Assembly: GCA_016235865.1 (NCBI GenBank)
Contig: JACRIK010000029.1
Location: 1-52,384 of the forward strand
Reading direction: 5' to 3'
From: Planctomycetota bacterium
GTDB taxonomy: Bacteria > Planctomycetota > MHYJ01 > JACQXL01
Length of the DNA: 52,384 nucleotides
Part shown: positions 50,333 through 52,384 of the stretch, in pieces
Position numbering within the stretch: position 1 is the first letter of the stretch
How the letters are laid out: each line of letters starts with the position of its first letter
Notes under the pieces: generated by a model
Database searches by the model: none
What the model was told of the DNA's origin: nothing
Seen by the model: only the letters and a program-made list of their open reading frames with translations
Made by a program: the position numbers and the translations under genes

Positions 50333-51952
50333 ATGAAGAAATCAGTCTGGTTGAGCGCATTGGTCACCGCCGGCATCATCACTTCTCTGGCCTGTAATAG
50401 TTCGCCTCAGGAACCGGTTAAGGCCGCCGCGCCAACCCCGCCAACTGAGCAAGTAAAAGTCGACTCGTCCGGCCGCATGGGCTCAACGATGAACGGAGAA
50501 CAATCCAAGCCGGCTGCCAAGGCCAAACCGGCGGTTGACGAAAACGCCATTAAAGCCAGCGAACTGATGCGCGCCGGCGTTGAGGCCATCCAGTCCGGCG
50601 ATTACCCTAAATCCCTGCAAACATATCAGGAAGTGCTCAAGCTAATCAAGGAAGACAATCCTGAGATAGGCACGGTATATTATAACTTGGCCTGCACCTA
50701 TGCCCTGATGTCCCTTAAAGGCGGACCCGCCTCGGGCGGAAAGGAGACAACTCTGGCCCTGGAATACCTGGCCAAGGCCATCAAGGCCGGCTATGACAAC
50801 CGGGAGTTCATTGAAGCCGACCCGGACCTGGTGTTCTTAAAGGACATGCCGGAATTCAAGGCGGTGCTGGATTTGATTCCGCCCATTACCGCGCTGGCCA
50901 ATACGCCTGAGGACGACGCGGCCCAGAAAGAGGCCATAGAACTGATAGAAAAGGTGCACGGGCTGAAATTCAAGGAAATGCCCAAGTATCAGACCCTGAC
51001 CCCGGAGATGTTCGCCCGCTCCTACGGCGGCCAGAGCGACTCCATCCAGGGATTCTACCGCTGGGCCGACAAGACCCTCTACCTCAAACAGGGACTTGAC
51101 CCGGTCCGGTTCAAAGGCACCCGCATCCACGAGACCTTCCACGCCCTCCAGGACCAGTTATTCGGAATGGGTGAACTGCAAAAAACCATCAAGACCACGG
51201 ACGGGAATTACGCCCTGCTGGCTTTGATAGAAGGCGATGCCACGCTCACCTTTATCGAATGCATGCCCGAGAGCATGGCCAAGATGATGATTGCGTCAGC
51301 CACGCCATGGCGGATGATGGGCGGTGAGCCGAAATACGACCGGAGCCAAAGGGGCGAGGCGGCCGCGCGCCAGGGCGCCTTCGGTTACTCCATCGCCGCC
51401 CGGTTCGTCCAGGCCATCAAAGAGGCCAAGGGCTGGGCCGGCGTCAACGCCATGTATACCAATATCCCCAAATCCACCGAACAGGTGCTCCATCCGGCCA
51501 AATACCTGGCCCAGGAACAGCCGGTCGAGGTCGCCTTACCTGAGGTAGCCGCCTCGCTCGGCGCGGGCTGGGAAGCATCCAAGCCGGATACGGCCGGCGA
51601 ATTCGGGCTGCTGCTCGGCCTGCTGACTAATGAAAAATCCGGGCCGCTGGCCGAAGAGGCCGCCCTGGGCTGGGCCGGTGACAAGATTATCCTGGTCGGC
51701 AACAAAGGCGCGCAAAAAGGATTTGCCATTCATAAATCCGCCTGGGACACGGCCAAGGACGCCCGGGAATTCTTTGACGCCTCGGTCCTGGCTATGGAAT
51801 CAAACGGCCAGGTCCAGAAAGACGGCAACATTGCCACGTCAGTTAACGACACCGGCGAGACTGATTATCTGGCGCTCAACGGCCTGAATGTGGTCATGGT
51901 CAATAACCTGCCGCCGGAACTCAAGGATAAGGTCATCCAATTGGTAAAATAG
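50333..51952 (+). CDS. TPR lipoprotein with HExxH putative metallopeptidase domain
   Basis: 539 residues from the ATG at 50333 (AAGGA just upstream). The signal peptide ends at lipobox SLAC (Cys21), followed by a Pro/Ala-rich linker. TPR-type helices cover about 70-185 ('AGVEAIQSGDYPKSLQTYQEVLKLI'). A zinc-protease-like site H266-E-T-F-H270 lies in 'RIHETFHALQDQLFG', with 'ALIEGDATLTFIE' 30 residues later supplying a likely third ligand (gluzincin style). The C-terminal part (about 420-539) has no recognised fold. Proteolysis is predicted from the motif only. Confidence 0.7.
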   Translation: MKKSVWLSALVTAGIITSLACNSSPQEPVKAAAPTPPTEQVKVDSSGRMGSTMNGEQSKPAAKAKPAVDENAIKASELMRAGVEAIQSGDYPKSLQTYQEVLKLIKEDNPEIGTVYYNLACTYALMSLKGGPASGGKETTLALEYLAKAIKAGYDNREFIEADPDLVFLKDMPEFKAVLDLIPPITALANTPEDDAAQKEAIELIEKVHGLKFKEMPKYQTLTPEMFARSYGGQSDSIQGFYRWADKTLYLKQGLDPVRFKGTRIHETFHALQDQLFGMGELQKTIKTTDGNYALLALIEGDATLTFIECMPESMAKMMIASATPWRMMGGEPKYDRSQRGEAAARQGAFGYSIAARFVQAIKEAKGWAGVNAMYTNIPKSTEQVLHPAKYLAQEQPVEVALPEVAASLGAGWEASKPDTAGEFGLLLGLLTNEKSGPLAEEAALGWAGDKIILVGNKGAQKGFAIHKSAWDTAKDAREFFDASVLAMESNGQVQKDGNIATSVNDTGETDYLALNGLNVVMVNNLPPELKDKVIQLVK

Positions 51953-51971
51953 GACGATTAACCGCTCTTCT

Positions 51972-52018
51972 AATCCCCCTTCTTCCCCCTTTGCCAAAGG
52001 GGGATTGAGGGGGATTTT
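51972..52018. repeat. dispersed palindromic repeat, copy 4
   Basis: CCCCCTTTGCCAAAGGGGG with a GATTGAGGGGGATTTT flank, nearly identical to 29697-29743. It is followed by 'AATCTGTGTCATCTGTGG'-type short units up to the next gene. Confidence 0.75.
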
Positions 52019-52066
52019 AATCTGCGTAATCCGTGCCATCTGTGTAATCTGTGTCATCTGTGGTTT

Positions 52067-52384
52067 TTACATCACATACCCCAAAATATAGATTACCAGT
52101 TCGGTGGAGTTGTTTCCTGACACGTATGCCTGCCACAAGAGGGTCCGGTCAGATGCCACCGGCATCAGGACTGATGCCCCGTTAGATACCCCAGGAGCGT
52201 TAGCCGGCGGCGCCATTACCTGCAGGGCATATTCCGCTCCCAACTGCCGAAAGATATAAACCATCATCCCGCCGTTGGCATAGCTCTGATTGATGACTGC
52301 GATGGAGACAATCACGGCTTTGGTGTTGAGCGGAATAATCGCCGAGAGGTCAACAGTCGCGGGTTGGGTGGTGGCAACAATCCC
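52067..52384 (-). CDS. unknown protein, N-terminus cut by the window edge
   Basis: The frame is open from the right edge to a stop at 52067, giving at least 105 residues; the GTG at 52315 is probably internal. The visible part ('ATTQPATVDLSAIIPLNTKAVIV' region, then 'LGAEYALQVMAPPANAPGVSNGASVLMPVASDRTLLWQAYVSGNNSTELVIYILGYVM') looks like a beta-rich domain. It vaguely recalls phage-type or surface structural proteins that end in repeated hydrophobic strands. No function is assigned. Confidence 0.5.
   Translation of the reverse strand, partial: GIVATTQPATVDLSAIIPLNTKAVIVSIAVINQSYANGGMMVYIFRQLGAEYALQVMAPPANAPGVSNGASVLMPVASDRTLLWQAYVSGNNSTELVIYILGYVM

Noticed and set aside
1-52384. tRNA or rRNA genes
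   Set aside because: The gaps were read for cloverleaf-like arms and conserved T-loop or rRNA sequence; none was convincing.

Overview
The window looks like part of the chromosome of an uncultivated Gram-negative bacterium. It has an outer-membrane barrel protein with a signal peptide, lipoproteins, uppP, ftsK and a moxR/DUF58/BatA block. The gene order tpiA-secG-pyrE-yicC-gmk-rpoZ-coaC-coaB, the very large number of radical SAM genes and a C-terminal Cys-Gly/hydrophobic/Arg tail on a secreted protein fit a Planctomycetota-like or related lineage. That placement is inference; no rRNA or other marker here settles it. Short palindromic and tandem repeats are scattered through the intergenic DNA and in places run into coding sequence.

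Region 1 (1-19.1 kb, almost all minus strand) is the striking part. After the tail of a REP-associated transposase come eleven radical SAM genes. They fall into a five-member SPASM-like family (0.4-7.2 kb), a three-member compact family (7.1-10.3 kb) and three further distinct enzymes (13.6-18.5 kb). Transcription runs right to left. It appears to start at a good promoter near 19.1 kb, in front of two overlapping genes for small HxsD-like proteins, followed by an HxsB-like radical SAM maturase, another radical SAM protein, an asparagine-synthetase-like enzyme without its glutaminase cysteine, a further radical SAM protein, a secreted protein with two PstS-like domains and an A24 (prepilin-type) peptidase. 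Many of these genes overlap or abut. Together they suggest a peptide- or protein-modification system related to the His-Xaa-Ser (Hxs) system. No HxsA-type target is visible, one radical SAM paralogue has lost a cluster cysteine, and the gene set looks expanded by duplication. Two genes typical of genomic hitchhikers sit inside it: a four-helix-bundle 23S-IVS-type protein and a GxxExxY protein. Arrays of a 9-bp repeat flank the duplicated genes.

Region 2 (19.1-32.5 kb) is mostly housekeeping: aspartate kinase, a secreted FG-GAP repeat protein, folC, a dGTPase-like HD hydrolase, a membrane PIN-TRAM protein, ftsK, uppP, an IscU-like scaffold with an added zinc ribbon, purB and a small lipoprotein. 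The 26.2-26.5 kb gap holds paired palindromes and a possible structured RNA with a terminator.

Region 3 (32.5-41.8 kb) carries proS with a repeat-derived in-frame insertion, a 22-bp minisatellite, a secreted Ig-like-domain protein with a sorting-type C-terminus, split coaB and coaC, rpoZ, gmk, yicC, pyrE, secG and tpiA.

Region 4 (41.8-52.4 kb) is mostly cell envelope: a porin-like barrel ending in a strong terminator, a Kelch lipoprotein, the BatA-like/DUF58/MoxR set, a GH99-like membrane-anchored protein, a TPR lipoprotein with an HExxH site, and a partial unknown protein at the right edge.
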